A DNA stretch of 20,412 nucleotides, taken from assembly GCA_027492035.1 (NCBI GenBank), contig JAOZFT010000022.1:1-20412 (forward strand), in the 5' to 3' direction. Under the pieces are notes generated by a model. The model was given only the letters and a program-made list of their open reading frames with translations, was not told the origin of the DNA and made no database searches. Shown here piece by piece: positions 7,968-15,623 of this stretch (within the stretch, counting starts at the first letter, position 1; every line of letters starts with the position of its first letter). The DNA comes from Thermoproteota archaeon (GTDB taxonomy: Archaea; Korarchaeota; JAOZGF01; JAOZFZ01). Position numbers and translations under genes: made by a program.

Positions 7968-8390
7968 TTATAGTTGAGAGATGCTTACTATGTGTTTTCT
8001 ATATTTCTCCCCTAAGGTTTGAGTTAATTTTTGATCTGCAGTGTAGAGCACGGTTTTCAGTTTAAGCGCTAGGGCTAAGTATGATGCGTCATATATAGTT
8101 ACATTTCTTTCTACTCCTATTTCAACAGTTTTTTCAGCCAGATCCCCTATTAAAGGGTAAAATAATATCCCGTAGCTTGAAAGTGACGCGGCGGCTGCTT
8201 TAAGTTCTTCTAAACTAAATAATTTACTATATTTAAGGGCGTTAAGGACTTCAAATGGAAGCAGCTCAGGTGCAACTATGTTTATTTCCCTGTTTACATG
8301 CATATCCCTCAGTTTGTTGGCTTTATCTGAATATTTCTCTTTAATAAACCACTTCGCAATTACACTGGCGTCACTGACCACGTTCTCCAT
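7968..8390 (-). CDS. vapC: PIN-domain ribonuclease toxin, VapC family
   Basis: A 140-residue single-domain PIN nuclease, the toxin of a type II toxin-antitoxin pair; VapC toxins cleave tRNA or rRNA. The acidic metal-binding residues are all visible: D7 in VVSDASV, E47 in LLPFEVLNAL, D101 in TIYDASYLALA and D119 in YTADQKL. The active site therefore appears intact. The ATG at 8388-8390 is preceded by GGAGGG, and the gene overlaps the end of the antitoxin gene by 20 bases, which couples their translation. It sits at the edge of a decayed region. Confidence 0.92.
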   Translation of the reverse strand: MENVVSDASVIAKWFIKEKYSDKANKLRDMHVNREINIVAPELLPFEVLNALKYSKLFSLEELKAAAASLSSYGILFYPLIGDLAEKTVEIGVERNVTIYDASYLALALKLKTVLYTADQKLTQTLGEKYRKHIVSISQL

Positions 8391-8616
8391 AGCGACTTTC
8401 CCTCCAGTGTCTTATTAAGTCAGTGCTGTTCCACCCTTTAGGGGCTGTTTTCCTAATTTTTTCGTTGAGTAACACTGCTTTGGCGAGGTTTCTCCCTTTC
8501 TCTTCCTCTATTACCCTTAAAACAGCGCTTCTAATGACCTCGCTCCAATTTATATGTTTAAGTTTCTCCATCTGCCTTTTAACATCTTCCTCTACTCTAA
8601 CACTTATTACAGGCAT
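8371..8616 (-). CDS. vapB: Ribbon-helix-helix antitoxin, VapB family
   Basis: An 81-residue antitoxin partner of the downstream VapC. The N-terminus ISVRVEEDVKRQMEKL followed by NWSEVIRSAV is a ribbon-helix-helix DNA-binding fold, which usually represses its own promoter. The C-terminal tail with DLIRHWRESRYG is the part that typically wraps the toxin active site. The ATG at 8614-8616 lies at the position expected for the transcript start from the TATA box at 8629-8640, so the message is probably leaderless; no ribosome site is visible. Confidence 0.88.
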   Translation of the reverse strand: MPVISVRVEEDVKRQMEKLKHINWSEVIRSAVLRVIEEEKGRNLAKAVLLNEKIRKTAPKGWNSTDLIRHWRESRYGERGQ

Positions 8617-8628
8617 ACATGTTACACA

Positions 8629-8640
8629 TAAATATATTTA
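8629..8640 (-). promoter_or_regulatory. TATA box of the vapBC operon
   Basis: AT-rich AAATATATTTAT lies 13 to 24 bases from the vapB ATG. Archaeal initiation about 25 bases from the box centre would fall at or next to the start codon, giving a leaderless transcript. Confidence 0.5.
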
Positions 8641-8825
8641 TTAAAAATTTTCGCCTTAAAATTTAAAAACATGCCTCTATTCTTAGCCGAGATAACCATT
8701 TAAAGCGGTTACGTTATTAAGTAGATGCTTCAGTAGATTCTTTTAAGCAATCTTTTATTGGTAAGCAAGTAGGTATGTCTTCACTTCACTTTTAAATCAG
8801 TAGTTGTTCTATTATACCTTTAAAG

Positions 8826-9042
8826 GTGGTGTTGTGGAGGAAGATAGCTGATATAGGTGAGTTCATGTATTCCTGCGGGTTAGAAATCCTTCACCTTGGT
8901 GGTTTGGAAAGGGCAGGTAAGATGGTGGGAATGTGGGGTGTGGGGGAAGGTAAACACGTCTTAGATGTTGGAGTGAGGAGGGGGGGTCACAGCTTGTTAT
9001 CTAGCTGAGAAGTATGGATATAAGATGTTTAGAGTAGGCTAG
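8826..9042 (+). pseudogene. Truncated, frameshifted SAM-dependent methyltransferase
   Basis: The first frame starts at GTG 8826. It reads through CGLEILHLGGLERAGKM and GEGKHVLDVGVRRGG, the N-terminal part and motif I of a class I SAM methyltransferase (usually DVGCGRGG). It then continues out of frame to a stop at 9006. Moving one base at the G7 run (8980-8986) restores TACYLAEKYG, the expected continuation, but this ends in TAG at 9040-9042. Only about 70 residues of a roughly 250-residue enzyme remain. The glycine-rich motif is also altered (VRRG for CGRG), which points to old decay and not to a single sequencing error. Confidence 0.75.
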
Positions 9043-9374
9043 AGGGATTTACGGTGAAACCCATTGGTCTATAACTGTTGAAGATCTAATAAATCTGACT
9101 GAATTCTTTTTAACCCCTTTAAACTCCATTAATATTTTTCCAAGTTTTAAAGGGTATAAGTAGCTATGTTGAAAGTTGCCCATGCAAAAACTATTAATCA
9201 AAGGTCTCTACTCCTTAAATTATAGCAACATCTATTTTCTAAGTTTCTCTTCAAACATTTCTAGGTAAAGTATTATTTCCTTTCCTTTTCCGCCTAAAAA
9301 GGCTTGTGCTTTCTTTTTAAGTGTTTTTCCTAAACTTTCTTACTTTAACCTTTTTCAAAAGGTTTTTAATGAAG
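9043..9374. other. Intergenic stretch with possible - strand remnant
   Basis: No intact gene is seen. On the - strand an open stretch from 9339 to a TAG at 9232 would encode about 35 residues including KKKAQAFLGGKGKEI and YLEMFEEKLRK. It has no start codon with a ribosome site, and a stop lies just upstream. It could be the tail of a lost gene downstream of the MmgE/PrpD gene. The + strand part shows nothing continuing the methyltransferase. Confidence 0.35.
9347..9364. repeat. Perfect inverted repeat after the dicarboxylate operon
   Basis: AACCTTTTTCAAAAGGTT forms an 8-base stem with a 2-base centre, 10 bases past the stop of the MmgE/PrpD gene. It could be a 3' hairpin for the long - strand operon, but a T-run follows it only on the + strand. 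Its role is uncertain. Confidence 0.4.
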
Positions 9375-10703
9375 TTAAATGTATTCAAAAATGCTTATTT
9401 CTTTTTCAGAGTCTATTTCCATAATTTTTTTGAAAAGAGTTTTACTTCTTTCTTCACCTATGTTTCCTTCAACTAAACTAATGAACTTTTCCTTTAATTC
9501 ATTGATTGTTAAAGGGTTTTCAGGGTCTCCTTTAGGTTTATCAACAAATTCTTCCAAAACTTCCCCGCTTTCTTTCTCAATTCTTAGAAGTGAGGGCTGT
9601 TTAGGGAGTAGGTTGTTGAATTCTTCCCTAACTTTAACAATTACCTTGTCCCTAAGTTTAAGGACTTCTTTGTCTTTTAAAGAACTCCTTAAATCCTTAA
9701 CTGTAAATGACCCGTTCACAAGCGCCGCAGCTACACAGTGACTTAAACTGAACTTTGCTTCCTCTATTGTTACCGGTTTCCTTAACCCAGCCACTTCCAC
9801 CGCCTCCCTATATGTCTCTACTTCCACCTTCCTTACTTTATTCACTTCCACTTTTTTGTGCATTTTCAAAGCTGCTTCAATGGAGGAGTGGATGTGGCGG
9901 CATGAAGGGTAAGGCTTAATTGAAACATTTAAAATTTCCTTCGCCTCCAAGTTTTCAATTATTTTTTTGGGGGAAGCATTGGGAGCTAAACCAGCCATGA
10001 ATCCTTGGCTACCTTCAAAAATGGTTAATGGGGAAGCTATTCTTTTTAAACTCAACATTGACGCTAATGCCCCAAGCCATGAAGCATGTGCAGGTATTAA
10101 AGGCTTTAAAGATGAACCTGATTTAATGTACTCCCATAAACCTGAAGTTAAAACCCCTGCTATGCCAATGGCTTCAGCTGTTTCCTTTGAGTCGAGTTTT
10201 TGAATTTTTGAAGCTGAAGCAGCTGCTCCAAAAGATCCACAGGTGCCTGTTGTGTGCCATATTTTGTAATGTTCCTGTCCAGCTGCAACTGCAACTCTTA
10301 TGCATACTTCATACCCTGCAACAATTGCTTCTATGAGTTCTTTCCCGGATTTTTTCTGTTCTTCAGCTAAAGCTAAAGCTGCTGAGTTTACGACCGTGCC
10401 TGGATGTATTATTCCGCCCATGTGTACATCATCAAGTTCTGTTGAGTGAGATGAGAAAGAGTTTAGGAATGCTGCAGAAAGAGGGTTTGTTTTATTCCAT
10501 AAACCAATTAAGGTTGATTCTCCTTCTCCGCTAAATTTTTCAGTTAAGAATTTCATGTTTTTGTTTCTGGAACCATAAACTGCACATCCAATCCAGTCAA
10601 GTAAAAGTTCTTTAGTTTTCTTTTTTACTTGTGAAGATAAATTCTTGTAAGTGATGGATTCCACATGTTCCCCCAAAACTTCAGAAATCGTCTTCATTTC
10701 CAT
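9375..10703 (-). CDS. MmgE/PrpD family hydro-lyase or decarboxylase
   Basis: A 442-residue enzyme of the family that includes 2-methylcitrate dehydratase, cis-aconitate decarboxylase and iminodisuccinate epimerase. Family motifs are clear: HSTELDD (86-92), HPG (100-102), GYEVCIRV (130-137), WHTTGTCGSFGAAA (149-162), a lysine at 200 in SLKPLIPAHA, and KPYPSCRHIH (263-272). D92, H100, H150, K200 and H272 align by position with residues described as catalytic in cis-aconitate decarboxylase, but most are shared across the family. The substrate therefore cannot be fixed; citramalate/mesaconate, 2-methylcitrate and cis-aconitate are all possible. It is the last gene of the operon and overlaps the CitE-like gene by 23 bases, so it probably supplies or removes the acid handled by the CoA ligase and lyase. 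The ATG at 10703 is used; an ATG at 10697 is equally possible. Confidence 0.88.
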   Translation of the reverse strand: MEMKTISEVLGEHVESITYKNLSSQVKKKTKELLLDWIGCAVYGSRNKNMKFLTEKFSGEGESTLIGLWNKTNPLSAAFLNSFSSHSTELDDVHMGGIIHPGTVVNSAALALAEEQKKSGKELIEAIVAGYEVCIRVAVAAGQEHYKIWHTTGTCGSFGAAASASKIQKLDSKETAEAIGIAGVLTSGLWEYIKSGSSLKPLIPAHASWLGALASMLSLKRIASPLTIFEGSQGFMAGLAPNASPKKIIENLEAKEILNVSIKPYPSCRHIHSSIEAALKMHKKVEVNKVRKVEVETYREAVEVAGLRKPVTIEEAKFSLSHCVAAALVNGSFTVKDLRSSLKDKEVLKLRDKVIVKVREEFNNLLPKQPSLLRIEKESGEVLEEFVDKPKGDPENPLTINELKEKFISLVEGNIGEERSKTLFKKIMEIDSEKEISIFEYI

Positions 10704-11592
10704 TCTTCTCTTTCTCTTTAATTTGTTTCATTAACTCAATTACTTCTTTAGCTTGTTTATAATGTACTTCATCTATCATTCTACCTGCGTAAGTTGTTGC
10801 CCCTAACCCTCTAGACACTGCTTCCTCATAGGCTTTCACTATCCCTTTTGCTTCCTCGATTTCTTGTTTTGTTGGAGTGAAGACTTCATTTATTATTTTT
10901 ACATGCGAAGGGTGAATGGCGAATTTTCCTTTAAACCCTAATTTGGAAGCTATTTCGGATTCTTTCTTAACTCCCTCTTTATCAATTATTAACCCTAGAA
11001 AAGGAGAGTCAATAGCTAATTGGTTGTTGGCTCTTGCAGTGACTGAAATAGTTGATCTGGCATGTAAAAGCTCATATTGGTTACTGGATAACTTCACGTA
11101 ACTTTTTCCCATATCTCTCAAAAAATCAGCCGCTCCGAAAGAAATAGCTGTTACTCTTTCACTTGAGAAAGATATTTCTCTTAAATTAATTATTCCTTTT
11201 GCACTTTCAATTAAAGGGATTAGAAACACTTTCTTGTTTATTCCTCTCTTCTTTTCCAGTTTTTCAAGAACTTTAACTGTTTCTTTAACTTCTTCTTTTG
11301 ACTCTGTTTTAGGCAAAACTATTCCGTTAAGTCCTTTCTGGACAACAAACTCCAAGTCTTTCTGAAGTAAACCTGTTCCTGCACTGTTAACCCTTACAAT
11401 AATGTTTTGTTTCATTTTTTTGTTTTCCACCTCCTCCAAAAAATCTTTAATGAACCACCTAGCTGTTTCTTTTTCATCAATAGGTACTGAATCCTCTAAA
11501 TCAAGAACTACAGCGTCAGCTTCTTCTTTCATTGATTTTTTCATCATTCTCCAACTGTTAGCTGGAACGAAAAGAAGGGATCTGAGAATCAC
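10681..11592 (-). CDS. CitE/malyl-CoA lyase family (HpcH/HpaI) C-C lyase
   Basis: A 303-residue TIM-barrel enzyme that cleaves or forms 3-hydroxyacyl-CoA esters such as malyl-CoA, citramalyl-CoA or citryl groups. Motifs: RSLLFVPA (4-11), LDLEDSVP (30-37), RVN (67-69), PKTES (94-98), IPLIES with E129 and FGAADF with D156 as the Mg2+ ligands, and KGKFAIHPSHV (221-231). No citrate-lyase acyl-carrier or alpha subunit is nearby, so a stand-alone acyl-CoA lyase is more likely than a true citrate lyase subunit. The start is GTG, sharing GTGA with the stop of the SucD-like gene (a 4-base overlap), so translation is coupled. With the CoA ligase upstream it would turn malyl-CoA into acetyl-CoA and glyoxylate, or citramalyl-CoA into acetyl-CoA and pyruvate. 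That substrate choice is inference. Confidence 0.88.
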   Translation of the reverse strand: MILRSLLFVPANSWRMMKKSMKEEADAVVLDLEDSVPIDEKETARWFIKDFLEEVENKKMKQNIIVRVNSAGTGLLQKDLEFVVQKGLNGIVLPKTESKEEVKETVKVLEKLEKKRGINKKVFLIPLIESAKGIINLREISFSSERVTAISFGAADFLRDMGKSYVKLSSNQYELLHARSTISVTARANNQLAIDSPFLGLIIDKEGVKKESEIASKLGFKGKFAIHPSHVKIINEVFTPTKQEIEEAKGIVKAYEEAVSRGLGATTYAGRMIDEVHYKQAKEVIELMKQIKEKEKNGNEDDF

Positions 11593-12491
11593 TTATTTCC
11601 ACCTAATACTTCAAGGAGGGTTGAAGGTATTTCTTTAGGTTTGTTGACAATTCTTACACCTGCCTCCTCCAAAGCCTCTATTTTGCTTTTAGCTGACCCT
11701 TTCCCACGTGTAACAATGGCACTTGCATGTGAAAACCTAACTCCACCAGGTAAAAATTTACCTGCTACATAAGCTACAACAGGTTTTTTGATGCCTTTCT
11801 TCTTAATTATTTCAGCTGCTTCTTCCTCTTGAACCCCACCTATTTCACCGAACAAAGCTACGGCTTTTGTTTCATTGTCTTTTTCAAACATTTCCAGAAG
11901 TTCAGCTTCAACTGTTCCAAGGACAGGTTCTGCACCTACATGTATAGCTGTTGAAACACCAAGTCCTGCTTTGCTTATGCTCCAAGAAATAGTTGTTGTT
12001 TGGCCTCCGCTTCTTGAAATAACCCCTATTTCTCCTGGTTTGAAGGCTTCTCTAGCTAATTCAATGGATCCCCCTATCCATCCAAGAACAGCTTTACATG
12101 GACTTATAACCCCGAATGAACCAGGTCCAATAATTTTCACTCCCATTCTTTTTGCTTTCGCAAGTATGTAGAGAACGTCATGTACGGGAACGTTTTCTGT
12201 CGGGATAAGTAACTCCTTAACTTTGTTCATTATGGCTTCAAGAGCAGCTTCCTTGACGTTTGAAGGAGGGACAAGAGTCACTGCTGCATCAACTTCTCCA
12301 TGTTTCTCAACAACTTCCTCTACACTGTTGTAAACAGGAACCCCCCAAACTTTCATTCCTCCTTTCCCAGGAGTTACGCCTGCAATAACTTTTGAACCAT
12401 ACTCAAGCATGTACCTGGTTGCAAATTCACCTGTTCTACCTGTTATTCCTTGAACAATTATTTTTGTTTCTTCATTTACAAGAATAGCCAC
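11589..12491 (-). CDS. sucD: Acyl-CoA ligase alpha subunit, SucD-like
   Basis: A 300-residue CoA-binding and phosphohistidine-bearing subunit of an ATP-dependent acid-CoA ligase. The CoA-binding motif VQGITGRTGEF is at 13-23. The catalytic region has GEIGG with E216 and the phosphohistidine H255 in RFSHASAIV, followed by the GKGSAKSK loop. The segment GPNCPG of typical SucD is changed to GPGSFG (122-127), and the following loop is unusual (ISPCKAVLGWIGG). The chemistry is therefore conserved while the acid pocket may not be. The start is GTG, with a strong AGGAGG ribosome site 12 bases after the ferredoxin-like gene. It pairs with the beta subunit at 12757-14004. Malate, citramalate, itaconate or succinate are candidate substrates. 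Confidence 0.88.
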   Translation of the reverse strand: MAILVNEETKIIVQGITGRTGEFATRYMLEYGSKVIAGVTPGKGGMKVWGVPVYNSVEEVVEKHGEVDAAVTLVPPSNVKEAALEAIMNKVKELLIPTENVPVHDVLYILAKAKRMGVKIIGPGSFGVISPCKAVLGWIGGSIELAREAFKPGEIGVISRSGGQTTTISWSISKAGLGVSTAIHVGAEPVLGTVEAELLEMFEKDNETKAVALFGEIGGVQEEEAAEIIKKKGIKKPVVAYVAGKFLPGGVRFSHASAIVTRGKGSAKSKIEALEEAGVRIVNKPKEIPSTLLEVLGGNK

Positions 12492-12503
12492 TTTTCTCCT
12501 CCT

Positions 12504-12764
12504 TCACAACGGAACATTTATTTTGATTGCTTCTCCACCGCTCCATTTACAATGTATTTCACAGGCTAAACATTCATTGCAGAGTTTACTTGCTTTTTCA
12601 GGAGCAACAGCTAAGGCAGGTTTTGAATTAAATATTTTAAGGACGTTTCTGCCGTAAAGCCTGTCGGCTTTTACACATGCAAATTTACAGTTTGGAGCTA
12701 TGCATTTACTGTAATCAATAATTATTTCACATGTTCTTGTTTTGAAAACTAAAGAATTAGACAA
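12504..12764 (-). CDS. Small ferredoxin-like protein between the ligase subunits
   Basis: An 86-residue cysteine-rich protein with eight cysteines. The N-terminal half has C12 and then C21-x4-C26-x3-C30. The C-terminal half has C62-x2-C65-x2-C68-x3-C72, a regular 4Fe-4S motif. It resembles a divergent two-cluster ferredoxin with a spaced first site; whether C12 completes the first cluster is unknown. The start is TTG, overlapping the end of the SucC-like gene by 8 bases, with GGAGG at 12771-12775 as the ribosome site. Its place inside the ligase gene pair implies joint function or joint expression. It may be an electron carrier for the TfrAB-like enzyme, or a small FeS subunit of the ligase. 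I know no standard ligase subunit like it. Confidence 0.8.
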   Translation of the reverse strand: MSNSLVFKTRTCEIIIDYSKCIAPNCKFACVKADRLYGRNVLKIFNSKPALAVAPEKASKLCNECLACEIHCKWSGGEAIKINVPL

Positions 12765-14004
12765 ACTTGTTCCTCCTCTCTCTTAAATATTCATCAATCA
12801 TTTTTTTCAATTTGTCCACTATAAAGTCTGTTTCGTAAATGTAATCCCTACCATAAAGTTTAAGTTTGATAGGGAGTTTTTGAAGCCCTTTCCTTATTAT
12901 TTCATGTGTTTCTTTTTCTTTGTTGCCAGCTATCAATATTAAAACAGGAAATCCTGGTTTATTCTTTAATGATTCATTTAACGCCTTCACTATTGCGTGA
13001 GCATGGTGCCATTGTTCTTGGCTTGCAATCACTGAACCTATTAAGGCGTAACCAATTATTCCTGGTTGGGAAAGAATTGTTTTAATAACTCTATAGATTT
13101 TAGATGCCGGAGGGTCTCCGCTTGTATCTGCGTAATTAGCTATTTTTAACCCTTTCTCTAAAAGAGCATCTGTTGCAAGCATCGCTCCTCCTCCACCTAT
13201 TCCGTGGAAGCCGACACATCCCTTTGTGTCCTTTGTTAACTGTATAAAGTACCCTGTCCCTCTTTTATCTATTTGTTCAAACCTCCATATTTTTTTCTCC
13301 AGCTCCGTTAACCCTCTGCCTATTTCTCTTCCAACCCCTATTTCTTTATGTTTAAAAAGGGAGTTGTCATCTATTGTTACTCTACAGTCTGCAGCTATAA
13401 CTTTTCTGTTAACTGTTTGAACTAAAGGGTTAATTTCTACAGTGGTTGCGTCATATTCCTTCGACAACTTGCAAATTTTTTCTGCGTAATCAATTATTTC
13501 CTTAACAGGTAAACCTTTGATTTTTGAAATTTTCCCTTCAAATTCTTCCTTTTTTAATCCATCCACAGGATCTATCACGGTCTTAATTATTCTTGAAGGT
13601 TCTTTCTCAGCTATTTCCTCTATGTCAACCCCTCCTTCGTCGTTGAAAATAAGGACTTGGCTTCTTACTTTAAAGGAGTCGTCAATCGTTACCCCTAAAT
13701 AAAACTCTCTTTTAATTTCAAGTTTCTTTTCAACCAAAATTTTACTTACTTTAAACCCTTTAACAGGGTTGCTGAAAATTTTTTCAGCTTCTTTTTCAAC
13801 TTTTAACTTGTTTTCAGCAAATTTTATGCCTCCAGCTTTAAATCTTCCTGTAACATGAACCTGAGCCTTTAAAACAACAGGAAAACCTATTTTGGAAGCT
13901 GATTCAACAGCTTCTTCAGGAGTTTCAGCCACTAAACCTACAGGAGTTTCTATGCCATATTTTGCAAGTAAATTTTTCCCTTGATATTCGAAAAGTTTAG
14001 CCAA
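12757..14004 (-). CDS. sucC: Acyl-CoA ligase beta subunit, SucC-like ATP-grasp
   Basis: A 415-residue nucleotide-binding subunit of an ADP- or GDP-forming acid-CoA ligase. The ATP-grasp part is recognisable: EYQGKNLLAKYGI (6-18), KAQVHVTGRFKAGGIKFAE (46-64), EINPL (190-194) and IDDNSLF (211-217). The C-terminal domain departs from succinyl-CoA synthetases. The usual NGAGLAM becomes HGIGGGGAM (267-275). DVGG becomes ADTSGDPP (292-299). The succinate loop, normally with FGGIxRCD, becomes LIGSVIASQEQWHHA (321-335). The enzyme probably acts on a different acid, or succinate is bound differently. The start is TTG with GGGGAG upstream; no ATG is near the conserved N-terminus. It lies 27 bases after the TfrB-like gene. 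Annotation pipelines would call it succinate-CoA ligase beta. Confidence 0.88.
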   Translation of the reverse strand: MAKLFEYQGKNLLAKYGIETPVGLVAETPEEAVESASKIGFPVVLKAQVHVTGRFKAGGIKFAENKLKVEKEAEKIFSNPVKGFKVSKILVEKKLEIKREFYLGVTIDDSFKVRSQVLIFNDEGGVDIEEIAEKEPSRIIKTVIDPVDGLKKEEFEGKISKIKGLPVKEIIDYAEKICKLSKEYDATTVEINPLVQTVNRKVIAADCRVTIDDNSLFKHKEIGVGREIGRGLTELEKKIWRFEQIDKRGTGYFIQLTKDTKGCVGFHGIGGGGAMLATDALLEKGLKIANYADTSGDPPASKIYRVIKTILSQPGIIGYALIGSVIASQEQWHHAHAIVKALNESLKNKPGFPVLILIAGNKEKETHEIIRKGLQKLPIKLKLYGRDYIYETDFIVDKLKKMIDEYLRERRNKFV

Positions 14005-14031
14005 TTCTTCTTCTCCCCTGTATAAGAATTT

Positions 14032-15612
14032 TTAAGGGTTCTTTTTTAAAGATTCATAAACTAAAGACCCTATATCCTCAACTTTAATTTTCTCCTCAAC
14101 CCCCATAGTTTTCACAGCGTCACTTAACATTATTAAACAAAAGGGACAAGCTGTAGCCACCACGTCAACCCCTAACTTAATTGCTTCCTTTATTCTTTCC
14201 ATGGACGGTCTTTCACCGTGAGGAACAGATTCTTCAGACCAAAGCCTTCCTCCTCCTCCGCCGCAACAGAAACTGTTTTCTCTGTTCCTTTCCATTTCAA
14301 CAAATTCGGCTCCAGGTAAAGACTTAATTATTTTTCTAGGTTCCTCAAACACTTTATTTATTTTACCTAAGTAACATGGGTCATGGTAAGTAACTTTTAA
14401 CTTGTTTTCTTGTTGAGGAATTAACTCTCCTTTATCGATAAGTTCAGCTAAAACTTCAGTGTAATGTTTAACCTTTAACCCTAATCTTTTGTAGGGTTCC
14501 TTTTTCTTTAATGTGTCGTAGCAGTGGGGGGAAATAGTGACAACTTTTCTTAATCCACTGTTCTTTATTAAGTTGAAGTTGTGTTCAGCCAAGTACTCGT
14601 AAAGGCCTTTTTCACCTAGTTTCGAAGCAGAGTCTCCGCAACACCACTCCATGTTTTCGAAAGATGCAAGAGCCAATCCTCCTGCTCTAAGGGATTTAAC
14701 AATTTTTTCAGCTGCTTCTTTACATCTTTGGTCGTAACTTGCTGTGCAGCATGTGAAAAATAAATGGTTTTCTTCAGGGTTTAAAAACATGTCCTTTATA
14801 GGTTTTACACCTAACTCCATCAGGAACTTATTTCTTTCAGTTGAAGAGAAACCCCATGGGTTATAATTATTTCTTAAACTAAGTAACACTTTTATGATTG
14901 ATCTGGGAAGTTTCCCTTCCTCCGTTAAAAGTTTACGTATCTCTACAATTGACTCAGCTATTTCCACTTCTTTTGGGCAAGTTAAGTTGCAGGAACTGCA
15001 CTGTGTGCAAAGCCATGCATTCTCTTGGCAAATCACCAACCTCTCTTTTAAACCTTGATCTCTTGAATCAGCCATGAACCTGTAAAGGGTTGAGAGATGC
15101 GTAGGTCCTAAAAAGTTTTCATCTGGGGATGTAGGACATGCAGCAAAACATATTCCGCATTTAATGCAAAGTGAGTAACTCCAAATTCTTGAATGTTCAT
15201 TTACTGTTTGAGGAATTTCTTTTTCAAAAGTTGCTGGCTTCTTCCTTAACAAGAAAGGTTTCAAATTTTTGTATTTATTCATGAAAAAGGAGAAATCAAC
15301 AACTAAGTCCTTAATAAGTGGAAAGTTTGGTAAGGGTTCAATGATTATCTCTTTCTTCATCACATCTGCAACTTGGGTGCAGCATGCAAGCACTGGTTTA
15401 CCATTTACTTGAACTGCGCAACTTCCACAAATACCCATTCTGCAAGAAAACCTGTAAGAAAGGGTCCCATCCACTTTATCCTTTATGTAATTTAAAGCAT
15501 CTAAAACTGTCATACCCTTTTGAAGAGGAACATAGTAAATTAATTCCTTAAAAGTTTCCTTTTCAGGGTTAAATCTTTTTATTTTAAACCTAACAGTTTC
15601 CCTTTTCCCCAT
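14032..15612 (-). CDS. tfrB: TfrB-like iron-sulfur / HdrB-type fusion subunit of fumarate reductase
   Basis: A 526-residue electron-transfer subunit that fuses an SdhB/FrdB-type ferredoxin to a heterodisulfide-reductase-B-type domain, as in thiol:fumarate reductase of methanogens. The 2Fe-2S site has C57, C62, C65 and C77. Two 4Fe-4S sites follow: C149, C152, C155, C159 and C202, C205, C208, C212. The C-terminal half has two CCG domains: WCCGD (323-327) with a preceding CC pair, and FCCGGGG (448-454) with an upstream DPC and a downstream ACPFC. I chose the ATG at 15612, with AGGA upstream and 11 bases after the tfrA stop. The ATG at 15651 would overlap tfrA and add 13 odd residues. No membrane segments are seen, so a soluble enzyme using a thiol pair or another HdrB-type donor is likely. 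Confidence 0.9.
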   Translation of the reverse strand: MGKRETVRFKIKRFNPEKETFKELIYYVPLQKGMTVLDALNYIKDKVDGTLSYRFSCRMGICGSCAVQVNGKPVLACCTQVADVMKKEIIIEPLPNFPLIKDLVVDFSFFMNKYKNLKPFLLRKKPATFEKEIPQTVNEHSRIWSYSLCIKCGICFAACPTSPDENFLGPTHLSTLYRFMADSRDQGLKERLVICQENAWLCTQCSSCNLTCPKEVEIAESIVEIRKLLTEEGKLPRSIIKVLLSLRNNYNPWGFSSTERNKFLMELGVKPIKDMFLNPEENHLFFTCCTASYDQRCKEAAEKIVKSLRAGGLALASFENMEWCCGDSASKLGEKGLYEYLAEHNFNLIKNSGLRKVVTISPHCYDTLKKKEPYKRLGLKVKHYTEVLAELIDKGELIPQQENKLKVTYHDPCYLGKINKVFEEPRKIIKSLPGAEFVEMERNRENSFCCGGGGGRLWSEESVPHGERPSMERIKEAIKLGVDVVATACPFCLIMLSDAVKTMGVEEKIKVEDIGSLVYESLKKNP

Positions 15613-15623
15613 TTTAGGTTCCT

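Noticed and set aside
8816-8827. The perfect palindrome ACCTTTAAAGGT before the methyltransferase remnant.
   Set aside because: It is short, built from common AT-rich words and the ribosome site, and stands before a dead gene, so chance is the simplest explanation.
9967-10203. + strand open frames opposite the MmgE/PrpD gene and similar frames opposite other genes.
   Set aside because: They are antisense shadows of well-supported genes, without ribosome sites or protein-family features.
10681-11592. True citrate lyase beta subunit (CitE).
   Set aside because: No alpha subunit, acyl carrier protein or citrate lyase maturation genes are present; a stand-alone acyl-CoA lyase of the same family fits better.
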